Source of the DNA: Pseudomonadota bacterium
GTDB lineage: Bacteria > Pseudomonadota > Alphaproteobacteria > Rhizobiales > Hyphomicrobiaceae
Assembly (NCBI GenBank): GCA_023412805.1
Contig: JAEZRM010000145.1
Location: forward strand, 28,219 to 92,218
Direction: 5' to 3'
DNA: 64,000 bases
Positions within the stretch are counted from its first letter, which is position 1, and each line of letters opens with the position of its first letter. Positions 56,563-64,000 of this stretch are shown piece by piece. Both the position numbers and the translations under genes were made by a program. The notes under the pieces are model-generated. The model was not told the origin of the DNA and did no database searches. It saw nothing but the letters and a program-made list of their open reading frames with translations.

Positions 56563-57168
56563 ATGAGAACCAAACCTGTCTATCAGCGTCGACGCATTCA
56601 AGTCATTCAGGCCGGCGTGTTGCTCTTGCTTCCGCTGCCTCTGCTGGCGCAGCCCACTTTGGAAGGATTAGCGCACGAGATCATAGAAATCTTGGGGCTG
56701 GCGCTGGCATTCATCTGCGTGATCGGGCGGATGTGGAGCATTCTCTATGTCGGCTCGAAGAAGAATGTGCAACTCGTGATGACGGGGCCATACTCGACGA
56801 CGCGAAACCCGCTCTACTTCTTCTCGACGATCGGCGCCGTCGGTATCGGGCTCATGTACGGTTCATTGCTGGTCGCTCTCTTGCTGGGTCTCAGCGCATA
56901 TGCCGTGCTGAGCGTGACGGCAGCAAAGGAAGCGGAGTACCTGCGCACGATGTTCGGCCCCGAATATGAGGCCTATGCGCAGCGTACGCCAATGTTCTGG
57001 CCGAAGGTCGCGCTCTATGAGGATACGCAGGAAGTGATGTTCTCGCCGCAGGCGCTCAGGCGCACATTGCTGGACGCCTTGCCCTTCATCGCCGTGTTTC
57101 CGGTCATCGAGACCATCGAGTACCTGCAGGAGACGGGCGTCCTGCCCGTGCTCTTCCGGCTCTTCTGA
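56563..57168 (+). CDS. Membrane methyltransferase, ICMT/PEMT family
   Basis: The 201-aa protein has about five helices and the ICMT/PEMT C-terminal motif MTGPYSTTRNPLYFFSTIG, with the SAM-linked EAEYLRTMFGPEYEAYAQRTPMFWP after it. Unlike the polyketide-associated copy at 38754 it has no biosynthetic neighbour. The ATG at 56563 was chosen as the family-like start; an upstream in-frame ATG is possible. It may methylate a lipid or isoprenoid. Target unknown. Confidence 0.85.
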   Translation: MRTKPVYQRRRIQVIQAGVLLLLPLPLLAQPTLEGLAHEIIEILGLALAFICVIGRMWSILYVGSKKNVQLVMTGPYSTTRNPLYFFSTIGAVGIGLMYGSLLVALLLGLSAYAVLSVTAAKEAEYLRTMFGPEYEAYAQRTPMFWPKVALYEDTQEVMFSPQALRRTLLDALPFIAVFPVIETIEYLQETGVLPVLFRLF

Positions 57169-57188
57169 AACCGCAGCAATGCGTTCAA

Positions 57189-57211
57189 GCGCGCGGACTC
57201 CGTCTGCGCGC
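57189..57211. terminator. Hairpin at convergent gene junction, possible bidirectional terminator
   Basis: GCGCGCGGAC (57189-57198) pairs with GTCTGCGCGC (57202-57211) with one G-T pair and a 3-base loop. It sits at the junction of the methyltransferase (+) and enolase-superfamily (-) genes. The following TACTTCTTCT is only weakly U-rich, so function as a terminator is uncertain. Confidence 0.45.
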
Positions 57212-58428
57212 TACTTCTTCTGACTGCCGTAGTTGAGCAGCCCGGAATTGTTTTTCGGCGGGTGTGCGGCGAGCGCCGCTTCGTCCGGCTCCGTGCCCCA
57301 GCCGGGGCGATCGGGCAGAATGAGATGGCCGTCCTTGTACTCGGGCACGCGCGTGAAGAGCTCGTGATCCCACGCGAGGCGATCGATATCGGTCTCCATG
57401 ATGCGCAGGTTCGGCACGCAGGCCGAGAAGTGCGCGTTCATCATCGTGCAGAGGTGGCCGTAGAAGTTATGCGGGGCGACGTTCACCTCGTAGGCCTCAG
57501 CGAGATTGGCGATCTTCATGGACTGCCAGACGCCATTCCAGGGGGTGTCGATGATCGCCACGTCCATGGCCTGCTCGCGGAAATAGGGCAGGAACTCGCG
57601 GATGCCGAGCAGGGTCTCGCACGATGAGATCGGGTGCGGGCTCTGGCGGCGGATATACCCGAGCGCTTCCGGATTATAACTGTCGATCTCGATCCAGAAC
57701 ATGTCGAGATCCGCGATCTCGCGCAGGATCTTGAGATAGCCCTCTGTCTTGGCGTTGAAGTTGAGGTCCAGCAGGATGTCCACGTCGGGGCCGACGCCAT
57801 CGCGCAGAGCCTCGAGGTGCATGCGCAGATTGCGCAGCGTGTTCCGCTCGATGTTCAGATCGGGCTGATTGGGCGAGCCGAACCCCGGCCGATAGCCCTT
57901 GGGATTCTTCTCACCCTCGTAGATGAAGATGTTCGTCTTGCAGGCCGTGAAGCCTTTCTCGCGCACCTCGCGACCGAGGCTCTTGACGCCGTCGAGATCG
58001 GTGATTGCGGGCTTGTAATAGCTCGGATGATTGATGCGCCACGTTGCACAATGTGACCAGTACACGCGAATGCGGTCGCGGATCTTGCCGCCGAGCAGCT
58101 CGTAGCAGGGAACGCCGAGGCTCTTGGCTTTCGCATCGAGCAGCGCATTCTCTATGGCGCCGAGCGCGAGTGCCACCACACCACCGGCTGCGGGCCGCGT
58201 GATCGCGTATAGCTCATTGTAAATGCGCTCGTGATCGTGCGCATTCTGGCCGACGACGCGCGGCGCGAGCCGCTGAATGGCGGCACTCAGGCCCGGCGCG
58301 CCGAAACCTTCGTCGAACTCGCTCCAGCCCACGATACCCGTATCGGTCGTGATCTTGACGAAGTGATAGTTGCGCCAACCGGCATCACAGGAAAGCGTCT
58401 CGAGTTTTGCGACCTTCGTGGCGGCCAT
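57211..58428 (-). CDS. Mandelate racemase/muconate lactonizing enzyme family protein
   Basis: The 405-aa protein is an enolase-superfamily enzyme with metal ligands in ILLDLNFNAK, FWIEIDSYNP and SSCETLLG. Candidate bases are the Lys in FTACKTNIF and the His in VNVAPHNFYG, as in mandelate racemase-group sugar-acid dehydratases. The substrate is probably a hydroxy- or sugar acid; no close function can be assigned. It lies 73 bp downstream of an SDR on the same strand. Confidence 0.9.
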   Translation of the reverse strand: MAATKVAKLETLSCDAGWRNYHFVKITTDTGIVGWSEFDEGFGAPGLSAAIQRLAPRVVGQNAHDHERIYNELYAITRPAAGGVVALALGAIENALLDAKAKSLGVPCYELLGGKIRDRIRVYWSHCATWRINHPSYYKPAITDLDGVKSLGREVREKGFTACKTNIFIYEGEKNPKGYRPGFGSPNQPDLNIERNTLRNLRMHLEALRDGVGPDVDILLDLNFNAKTEGYLKILREIADLDMFWIEIDSYNPEALGYIRRQSPHPISSCETLLGIREFLPYFREQAMDVAIIDTPWNGVWQSMKIANLAEAYEVNVAPHNFYGHLCTMMNAHFSACVPNLRIMETDIDRLAWDHELFTRVPEYKDGHLILPDRPGWGTEPDEAALAAHPPKNNSGLLNYGSQKK

Positions 58429-58501
58429 GGGCTGTCCTCCGCAGAGTTGTTTCTTGTTGATGCGAGCTTAGATCAGAACGGGGGCTCTGAGCCATGCAGT
58501 C

Positions 58502-59314
58502 TCAGTCGAACGCCTTTGTCGGCGTGGTATTGCCGACCGTACCGGCCATGGAGCCGGCGTCTATGGAGAGGATAATGCCCGAGACCCAGCGCGCCTGGTC
58601 GGACGCGAGATAGACGACGCCCTTGCCGATGTCCCAGCCGGTGCCTTCCGTCTGCAGAAGCGTGTTCATGCGCCGCGCCTCGCGCAGTTCGTCCTCCATG
58701 CCGGCAGCGAAAACCATGGGCGTGTAGACATAGCCCGGCGCGATGCAGTTCACGCGGATGCCCTCGGGGCCGTGATGCGCAGCCATTGAGCGGGTCATGT
58801 TCACCACAGCGCCCTTCGATGCGGAATAGAAGAGGCTGGGATTGCCACCCTTGAGGCCGTCGATCGACGAGATGTTGATAATCGAGCCGCCATCCTGCTT
58901 GCGCATCTCGGGGATCGCGTACTTGGCCATGAGCATCATCGACGTGACATTGATGCGCATGGCTGCATCCCACGCTTCCGCGTTCGTGTCGACCGCATTG
59001 CCCATAGGACCGCCGATGCCGACGTTGTTCACGAGGATGTCCACGCGGCCCCACGCCTCGGCGACGGCCTTTACCGCCGCGGCGCACGACGCTTGATCGG
59101 CAACATTGCCGACGACGACCATGGACGTGCCACCCTCAGTGTCGATGATCTCCTTGGTGGCTTGGCCGAGTTCCCTCGTCGCATCGAGAAGCGCGACCTT
59201 GCAGCCTTCGCGCGCGAGCAGGATGGCCGCTGCACGACCGTTCCCGATGCCCGGCGCGCGCGAGCCTGCGCCGGTAACGATCGCGACCTTACCCTCGAGT
59301 CCCATTTCCGGCAT
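58502..59314 (-). CDS. SDR family oxidoreductase
   Basis: The 270-aa protein is a classical SDR: VTGAGSRAPGIGNGRAAA as an extended cofactor loop, NNVGIGGP, ISSIDG, YSASKGAVVN (YxxxK) and NCIAPGYVYTPM. The ATG at 59314 follows GGAGGAAG, so an upstream in-frame start is rejected. With the enolase-superfamily gene downstream it may form a sugar- or hydroxy-acid pathway; substrate unknown. Confidence 0.9.
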   Translation of the reverse strand: MPEMGLEGKVAIVTGAGSRAPGIGNGRAAAILLAREGCKVALLDATRELGQATKEIIDTEGGTSMVVVGNVADQASCAAAVKAVAEAWGRVDILVNNVGIGGPMGNAVDTNAEAWDAAMRINVTSMMLMAKYAIPEMRKQDGGSIINISSIDGLKGGNPSLFYSASKGAVVNMTRSMAAHHGPEGIRVNCIAPGYVYTPMVFAAGMEDELREARRMNTLLQTEGTGWDIGKGVVYLASDQARWVSGIILSIDAGSMAGTVGNTTPTKAFD

Positions 59315-59430
59315 CTGCGCTTCCTCCACCCGTTGTTTTGTTAGATGCCAGACTGCACATCCTCATTGACCTCAACAAGCCCACTTCCACGCCTCGCCGA
59401 GAGGCGAACACAAACCCCACTCGACGGCTC

Positions 59431-59456
59431 ATATGTAATAGTATAACATTACATAT
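59431..59456. promoter_or_regulatory. Putative Zur box upstream of the CobW GTPase gene
   Basis: ATATGTAATAG (59431-59441) and CATTACATAT (59447-59456) form a 26-bp near-perfect palindrome around TATAA. The sequence fits the AT-rich TGTAATRTTATAACATTACA-like operators of alphaproteobacterial Zur. It lies 30 bp before the CobW-family start, in a region of otherwise high GC. Confidence 0.75.
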
Positions 59457-59485
59457 AGATGAGATGATCGAAAGCGAGAGGGCTT

Positions 59486-60751
59486 ATGGATCAAGTGCTT
59501 ATGAGGCATATGGGAGACGCGGAGGCGCGGCCGGACCATCGATTGCCGGTCACCGTGCTGTCGGGGTTCCTGGGGGCGGGCAAGACCACGCTCCTCAATC
59601 ATGTCCTGAATAATCGCGAGGGGCGGAAGGTCGCGGTCATCGTCAACGACATGAGCGAGGTGAATATCGACGCCGATCTCGTGCGCGATGGCGGCGCTGA
59701 TCTCTCGCGCACGGACGAGGCGCTCGTCGAGATGTCGAACGGGTGCATCTGCTGCACATTGCGCGATGATCTGCTCAATGAAGTGCGGCGCCTTGCGGAG
59801 CAGGGGAAGTTCGACTACCTGCTGATCGAGTCGACGGGTATCTCCGAGCCGCTGCCGGTCGCCGCTACTTTCGATTTCCGCGATGAAAGCGGGGTAAGCC
59901 TGGGGGACGTCGCCCGTCTCGATACGATGGTGACCGTCGTCGATGCGGCCAACCTGCTGAAGGACTATAGCTCGACGGATTTCCTGGCGGATCGTGGGCA
60001 GGCTCTCGGTGATGATGACGACCGGCCGCTCGTCAATCTTCTGGTCGAGCAGATCGAGTTTGCGGATGTCGTTGTGCTCAACAAGCTCGAAGTTGCGACG
60101 CTGCAGCAAGTCGAGGCAGCGCGCATGATTGTTCGCGCGCTCAATGCAAGCGCGCGCATCATCGAGGCAACCGAGGGGCGCGTACAGCTCGATGAAGTGC
60201 TGGATACGGGCCTTTTCGATTTCGAGAATGCGCATCGTCATCCTCTCTGGTTCAAGGAGCTGAATGGCTTCAAGGATCACGTGCCGGAGACCGAAGAGTA
60301 CGGCATCCGCAGTTTCGTTTACCGCGCCATCACACCGTTTGAGCCCGCGAAGCTGCATGACTTCTTCAACTGCGTGTGGCCCAATGTCGTGCGCGCGAAA
60401 GGTTTCTTCTGGATTGCGACGCGCCCTGAATGGTGCGGCGAGGTCAGCATGGCCGGCGCACTCGTTCGCCACAATGCAGCTGGGTTCTGGTGGGCCGCGA
60501 TGCCGAAGGAGCGCTGGCCGCAGGATCCGGAGCACGTGGCGATGATCAAGCGGCGCTGGAGCGAGCCGTTCGGCGACCGCAAGCAGGAGATTGTTTTCAT
60601 CGGCACGCGCGACATGGATGAGCGGGCGATCCGAGCTTCGCTCGACCGCTGCCTGATCGCGCTGCCGAACTCGGGCCGCGTGGATACCAAGAGCTGGCGA
60701 CGGCTTCCCGATCCGTTCCCAGCCTGGAGCAGAAGCCATGAGCATGAGTGA
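59486..60751 (+). CDS. CobW/COG0523 family GTPase, probable zinc metallochaperone
   Basis: The 421-aa protein has Walker A GFLGAGKT at residues 27-34, the metal-binding GCICC at 86-90 (Cys87, Cys89, Cys90), Walker B region LLIESTGISEPLP and the guanine motif NKLE. The C-terminal CobW domain ends in a His-containing tail (SRSHEHE). The upstream putative Zur box points to induction under zinc starvation, as for ZigA/YciC-type chaperones that give zinc to essential enzymes. Start 59486 follows GAGAGGG. It overlaps the next small gene by 14 bases. Confidence 0.9.
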   Translation: MDQVLMRHMGDAEARPDHRLPVTVLSGFLGAGKTTLLNHVLNNREGRKVAVIVNDMSEVNIDADLVRDGGADLSRTDEALVEMSNGCICCTLRDDLLNEVRRLAEQGKFDYLLIESTGISEPLPVAATFDFRDESGVSLGDVARLDTMVTVVDAANLLKDYSSTDFLADRGQALGDDDDRPLVNLLVEQIEFADVVVLNKLEVATLQQVEAARMIVRALNASARIIEATEGRVQLDEVLDTGLFDFENAHRHPLWFKELNGFKDHVPETEEYGIRSFVYRAITPFEPAKLHDFFNCVWPNVVRAKGFFWIATRPEWCGEVSMAGALVRHNAAGFWWAAMPKERWPQDPEHVAMIKRRWSEPFGDRKQEIVFIGTRDMDERAIRASLDRCLIALPNSGRVDTKSWRRLPDPFPAWSRSHEHE

Positions 60752-60980
60752 CGATGAGGCGGCCGCGATCGCGGAGATCCACGAGCAGGATGTGGCCGAA
60801 GTGCGAGCGCTGCTGCAAGAGGCGGTACGGGATGCTGGCGCACGATGGTTGCCCTTGAATGCCATAGCCGACGCCATGATGCGGGAGCTCGTCGTCTTGC
60901 GGGGGCGCACGCCATGCGTGCTGCGACGCGGCGAGGATTATCCGACGGGGGTGGTGAAGCGTTCGGCGAAACGCCCCTAG
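60738..60980 (+). CDS. Small hypothetical protein co-transcribed with CobW-family gene
   Basis: The 80-aa protein starts inside the end of the CobW gene. Its N-terminal half is acidic and helical (DDEAAAIAEIHEQDVAEVRALLQEA) and the C-terminal half is basic. I recognise no family. Overlap indicates translational coupling and, if the Zur box is real, zinc-dependent expression. A second in-frame ATG two codons on is possible. Confidence 0.65.
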   Translation: MSMSDDEAAAIAEIHEQDVAEVRALLQEAVRDAGARWLPLNAIADAMMRELVVLRGRTPCVLRRGEDYPTGVVKRSAKRP

Positions 60981-61259
60981 ATCGGACGGATGCGCTGGCA
61001 ACGTGGGCCGATTGCTCAGCGATGAGGACCGCGATCGCGTCGTCCAATTGGTCGAGGTATTGGATACGGCCGCTCACGTGCGTGAGCTTTGTCACATCCT
61101 CGCGAACCGCGTGCGCGTGACCAGGGATTGAACGACGGGAAGTGTCCACACGCGGAAATGCGCCAGCTGCGCGCTTTTTGCGTCACGCCTGTTCTCACGC
61201 TTTCGCGAGAAGGGGCACTTCGCACTTCCATTCCCATCAAACCTGCCTAAAAAGGCGCC

Positions 61260-62696
61260 ATGTCCACAGACGACCGCACATACCCGGCGGGCGCGCCATC
61301 CGCGCCCGGCCTCAGCCTCTGGCGCGCCGAAATGACCGAAACGGTCAAGCTCGCGACGCCCATTGCGCTGACGCAGCTCGGCCAGATCGCCATGATGACG
61401 ACGGATCTCATGCTGCTCGGGCGGCTTGGGGCGGAGGTTGTTGCGGCCGCGGCGCTCGCGCACACAGTGCTGTTCGCGGCGTTCACTGTCGGCATGGGAC
61501 TTGTCGCGGCGGTTGCGCCTTTGGCCGCGCAAGCATTTGGTGCGCGCGATCCGCGCGGCGTCCGGCGCGCATTGCGCGTTGGCATGTGGGCGTCCGTTCT
61601 GGCAGGTGTACCGCTGACGGCGCTGCAGTTCTGGGGCACGGATATTCTGATGGCGCTCGGGCAGACGCCGGAGAACGCCGTGCTCGCAGGACGCTACCTG
61701 CTCGGGCTCGGCTGGTGCCTCATTCCCGCGTGGGTATTCATGGCGATCCGTGGCTTCATGGGAGCGGTCAACCGACCCGAGCCGGCGCTGTGGATCACAC
61801 TCGTCGCGATCCCGTCCAATCTGGTGCTCGCGTGGGGCCTCATCTACGGCGAGCTCGGCTTACCGCGCCTCGATCTGCTGGGAGCCGGCATTGCGACGAC
61901 GATCGTCAATATCGTCATGTGCATCGTGGCACTCATGATCTGCGTTACGCGCGCACCGTTCAAGAAATACCATGTGCTCGGTCGTTTCTGGCGCTTCGAC
62001 GGACCGATCTTTCGCAAGCTGCTCGTAGTCGGCCTGCCGATCTCCGGCGCCTACCTTCTCGAGTTCGGCCTATTCGCGGCCGGCGCGCTCCTCATGGGTA
62101 CGATCAGCACGACGGCGCTTGCCGCGCATCAGATCGCGCTGCAGATCGCGGCGGTGCTGTTCATGGTGCCTTTCGGCATTTCCATTGCGGCAACTGTGCG
62201 CGTGGGCCATGCCGTCGGTCGGCGCGATGCGGCGGCGACGCGGCGCGCGGGTTTTGCTGCGCTGGCGCTTGGCGCTTCCTTCATGGTGATCATGACAGGC
62301 CTGGTGGCGCTCGCGCGTGACGTGCTGCCCGTGCTATTTCTCGGCAGTCAGACGCCGGAGACCGCGGCGACATTCGAGCTGACTGCGCTGCTCCTTCTGG
62401 TCGGCATGTTTTTCTTCATTGCCGATGGGCTGCAGACGGTTGCCGCAGGCGCACTCAGAGGCCTGAACGACACGCGCGTGCCCTTGCTGTTCGCGACATT
62501 CAGCTTCTGGGTGGTCGGCTTTACGGCGTGCTGGTGGCTGGGTTTCCGCGCGGATCTCGGCGCCGTCGGCGTATGGATTGGCTTGACGATCGGCATCGTG
62601 GCCTATGCTGTCCTTCTGGTCACGCGCTTTCACCTGCTGACGCAGCGTGGATACATGCCGGAAGTGAGCCAGAGCGTCAGTGCCTCGGTGCACTGA
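61260..62696 (+). CDS. MATE family efflux transporter
   Basis: The 478-aa membrane protein has about 12 hydrophobic segments in two homologous halves, as in NorM-type MATE exporters. Marks are ALTQLGQIAMMTTDLMLLGRLG in the first helix pair, GVRRALRVGMWASV, and in the second half GLPISGAYLLEFGLFAAGALLMG. It exports cationic drugs or metabolites by H+ or Na+ exchange. The ATG at 61260 lies 279 bp after the small Zn-associated gene; that gap shows nothing clear. Confidence 0.92.
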   Translation: MSTDDRTYPAGAPSAPGLSLWRAEMTETVKLATPIALTQLGQIAMMTTDLMLLGRLGAEVVAAAALAHTVLFAAFTVGMGLVAAVAPLAAQAFGARDPRGVRRALRVGMWASVLAGVPLTALQFWGTDILMALGQTPENAVLAGRYLLGLGWCLIPAWVFMAIRGFMGAVNRPEPALWITLVAIPSNLVLAWGLIYGELGLPRLDLLGAGIATTIVNIVMCIVALMICVTRAPFKKYHVLGRFWRFDGPIFRKLLVVGLPISGAYLLEFGLFAAGALLMGTISTTALAAHQIALQIAAVLFMVPFGISIAATVRVGHAVGRRDAAATRRAGFAALALGASFMVIMTGLVALARDVLPVLFLGSQTPETAATFELTALLLLVGMFFFIADGLQTVAAGALRGLNDTRVPLLFATFSFWVVGFTACWWLGFRADLGAVGVWIGLTIGIVAYAVLLVTRFHLLTQRGYMPEVSQSVSASVH

Positions 62697-62780
62697 GCAG
62701 GCGTGCTGGCGTCTTTGCAGACGGCAAACTAACATCCTGGTGCGCCATCAGGCGGGAGAGCCATGCAAGGAGGAAATGCA

Positions 62781-63527
62781 ATGCCATACCGCGGCATGAC
62801 CGTGGAGCTCGTCAAGCTCAAGGGCGACAAGGGCGATACGATTACGGCCTACACGGCGCGCCCGGAAGGGGCAGGGCCGTTCCCGGGTGTCGTGCTCGTG
62901 CATCACCTTCCAGGATGGAGCGAGCTCTATATCGAGATGACGCGCAAGTTCGCGCATTACGGCTACCTCGCGATCTGCGCGAACCTGTACGAGCGCAATG
63001 GCCAAGGCGATCCCGATGATGTGGCGGCCAAAGTGCGTGCCGAAGGCGGCGTGCCGGATGCGCAGGTCGTCGGCGATACGGAAGCGGCGGTGAAGTGGAT
63101 GCGGGCGCAACCCGGCCACAACGGCAAGGTCGGCATCTTCGGCTCGTGCTCGGGTGGCCGGCACGCTTTCATCTATGCCTGCCAGAAAAGCGACGTCGAT
63201 GCGTGCGTCGATCTCTGGGGTGGCCGCGTGGTCATGCCCAAGGAGGATATCAACGAGAAGACACCAGTCGCGCCGATCGATCTCACCAAGGATCTCTCAT
63301 GCCCGCTGCTCGGGCTCTTCGGTAACGAGGATCGCGCACCGAGCCCCGAGCAGGTGGATCAGCATGAAGCCGAGCTCAAGAAGCACGGCAAGGATTATGA
63401 GTTTCATCGCTATGACGGCGCAGGGCACGGCTTCTTCTACTACCACCGGCCGCTCTATCGCGTGGATCAGGCGCTCGACGGCTGGAAGAAGGTGTTCGCA
63501 TTCTTCGACAAGCATCTCGCGAGGTAA
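62781..63527 (+). CDS. Dienelactone hydrolase family protein
   Basis: The 248-aa alpha/beta hydrolase has the nucleophile Cys123 in IFGSCSGGRHAF, an Asp in GNEDRAPS and the His in GAGHGFFYYHRP. Cys rather than Ser at the elbow is usual for dienelactone hydrolases. GGAGGAA precedes the ATG at 62781. Such enzymes act in chlorocatechol or other lactone degradation, but many family members have different substrates. DUF6295 follows 5 bp later. Confidence 0.9.
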   Translation: MPYRGMTVELVKLKGDKGDTITAYTARPEGAGPFPGVVLVHHLPGWSELYIEMTRKFAHYGYLAICANLYERNGQGDPDDVAAKVRAEGGVPDAQVVGDTEAAVKWMRAQPGHNGKVGIFGSCSGGRHAFIYACQKSDVDACVDLWGGRVVMPKEDINEKTPVAPIDLTKDLSCPLLGLFGNEDRAPSPEQVDQHEAELKKHGKDYEFHRYDGAGHGFFYYHRPLYRVDQALDGWKKVFAFFDKHLAR

Positions 63528-63532
63528 GGTTC

Positions 63533-63853
63533 ATGTGCACATCGATCGTGGAAATCGCCCCTGCCGAAGGCATGGCCAAGGCTGATGGCGCGTGGTTTCC
63601 GGTGACGCACTCCGTCGTCGCGTATGATCACGCACGCCACGCGCTGCTTGCCGATGTGATCACGCTCGATTTCATAAATACTGATTTGCCTCCGGGATCG
63701 CGTGCTGCTGTCGAGTTGACTCTCGATGCGGCAAAGGCGCTACATGCGGCGCTCGCAAAAGCCATTACAGAAGCGGAAATCGAGGAGGCCGAGCGAGCGG
63801 AGAGCATGGCGGCGCAGGCAGTTCGCAAGCAGACGGTGCGCGTTGCAGCTTAA
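63533..63853 (+). CDS. DUF6295 family protein
   Basis: The 106-aa protein starts MCTSIVEIA and has the GAWFPVTHSVVAYDHARHA segment and GSRAAVELTLDAAKAL pattern that I associate with DUF6295. A C-terminal acidic helix follows (EAEIEEAERAESMAA). Function unknown. It lies 5 bp after the dienelactone hydrolase and probably shares its transcript. Its stop overlaps that of the leftward gene in a TTAA palindrome. Confidence 0.8.
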   Translation: MCTSIVEIAPAEGMAKADGAWFPVTHSVVAYDHARHALLADVITLDFINTDLPPGSRAAVELTLDAAKALHAALAKAITEAEIEEAERAESMAAQAVRKQTVRVAA

Positions 63854-64000
63854 GGCTTAGCGTCGGCCCAGGTCCGGACATGCGTGACGATTGCATCGAG
63901 GCCGTCCGTGAGGGCGGCCGGTCCAGGCTGAAGAATGATCGGCGATTTGATTTCGAAGAGGGCGTTGGCGCGCACGGCCGGAATGGTATCGAAACCCGGC
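63850..64000 (-). CDS. Cobalamin/iron-siderophore ABC transporter binding protein, C-terminal part (BtuF-like)
   Basis: Fifty codons to a TAA at 63850-63852 read PGFDTIPAVRANALFEIKSP and continue as IILQPGPAALTDGLDAIVTHV, typical of the C-terminus of periplasmic BtuF/FepB-type binding proteins. The rest lies outside the window. Such proteins deliver cobalamin or ferric siderophores to the inner-membrane ABC permease. Confidence 0.72.
   Translation of the reverse strand, partial: PGFDTIPAVRANALFEIKSPIILQPGPAALTDGLDAIVTHVRTWADAKP

Overview
The window reads as a chromosomal segment of an alphaproteobacterium, most likely Hyphomicrobiales (Bradyrhizobium/Xanthobacteraceae-like). The basis is high GC with dense short gene gaps, a C4-type 5-aminolevulinate synthase, a TorF-family porin, Rhizobiales-style intergenic palindromes, TRAP uptake and several aromatic-degradation genes. 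The organism call is inference; no rRNA is present. Both ends cut genes: an SDR on the left and a BtuF-like binding protein on the right.

Layout. 1-4.5 kb: SDR, nitrilase-family amidohydrolase, GNAT and SnoaL-like genes, then lipB and a periplasmic parvulin. 4.7-8 kb: boxB and boxC of the aerobic benzoyl-CoA epoxidation route. 8-10.7 kb: hslU, then folB with a pteridine-reductase-like SDR. 11-14 kb: three outer-membrane beta-barrel genes, two of them paralogous. 14-19 kb: a co-directional set of a homogentisate-dioxygenase-family gene, an unusual MBL hydrolase, an FAD aromatic monooxygenase, DUF2783 and an SDR. 19.4 kb: tRNA-Arg(ACG) followed by an apparent integrase relic, then a DEAD-box helicase. 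22-26.8 kb: TRAP transporter, amidase and a tiny membrane protein.

26.9-38.7 kb is the most interesting region: two divergent arms flanking a 0.7-kb, comparatively AT-rich spacer. The left arm encodes a pentaheme c554-like cytochrome, a 540-aa outer-membrane barrel, a TPR heme-maturation-like protein and hemA. The right arm encodes a 2Fe-2S/FAD reductase, a tetraheme c554-like cytochrome, a five-helix membrane protein with two His-X13-His pairs (di-heme cytochrome b pattern) and a membrane-anchored decaheme cytochrome with a long linker. Together they could form an electron path from NAD(P)H or quinone across the inner membrane and periplasm to the outer membrane, with heme supply co-transcribed. 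I do not recognise this exact arrangement as a described system.

38.7-48.4 kb: type III PKS with an ICMT-type methyltransferase, a PAS/HWE histidine kinase with a response regulator, an isocitrate lyase/PEP mutase-family enzyme, a serine hydrolase and a large exported TPR-CHAT protease-like protein. 48.4-51.2 kb: CsoR-type regulator, a perfect inverted-repeat operator and a copper P-type ATPase. 51.2-64 kb: SDRs, class II aldolase, core-MetE, ada with a 2OG oxygenase, a membrane methyltransferase, an enolase-superfamily enzyme, a putatively Zur-controlled CobW GTPase, a MATE exporter, dienelactone hydrolase and DUF6295. No CRISPR array, complete IS element or rRNA was seen.
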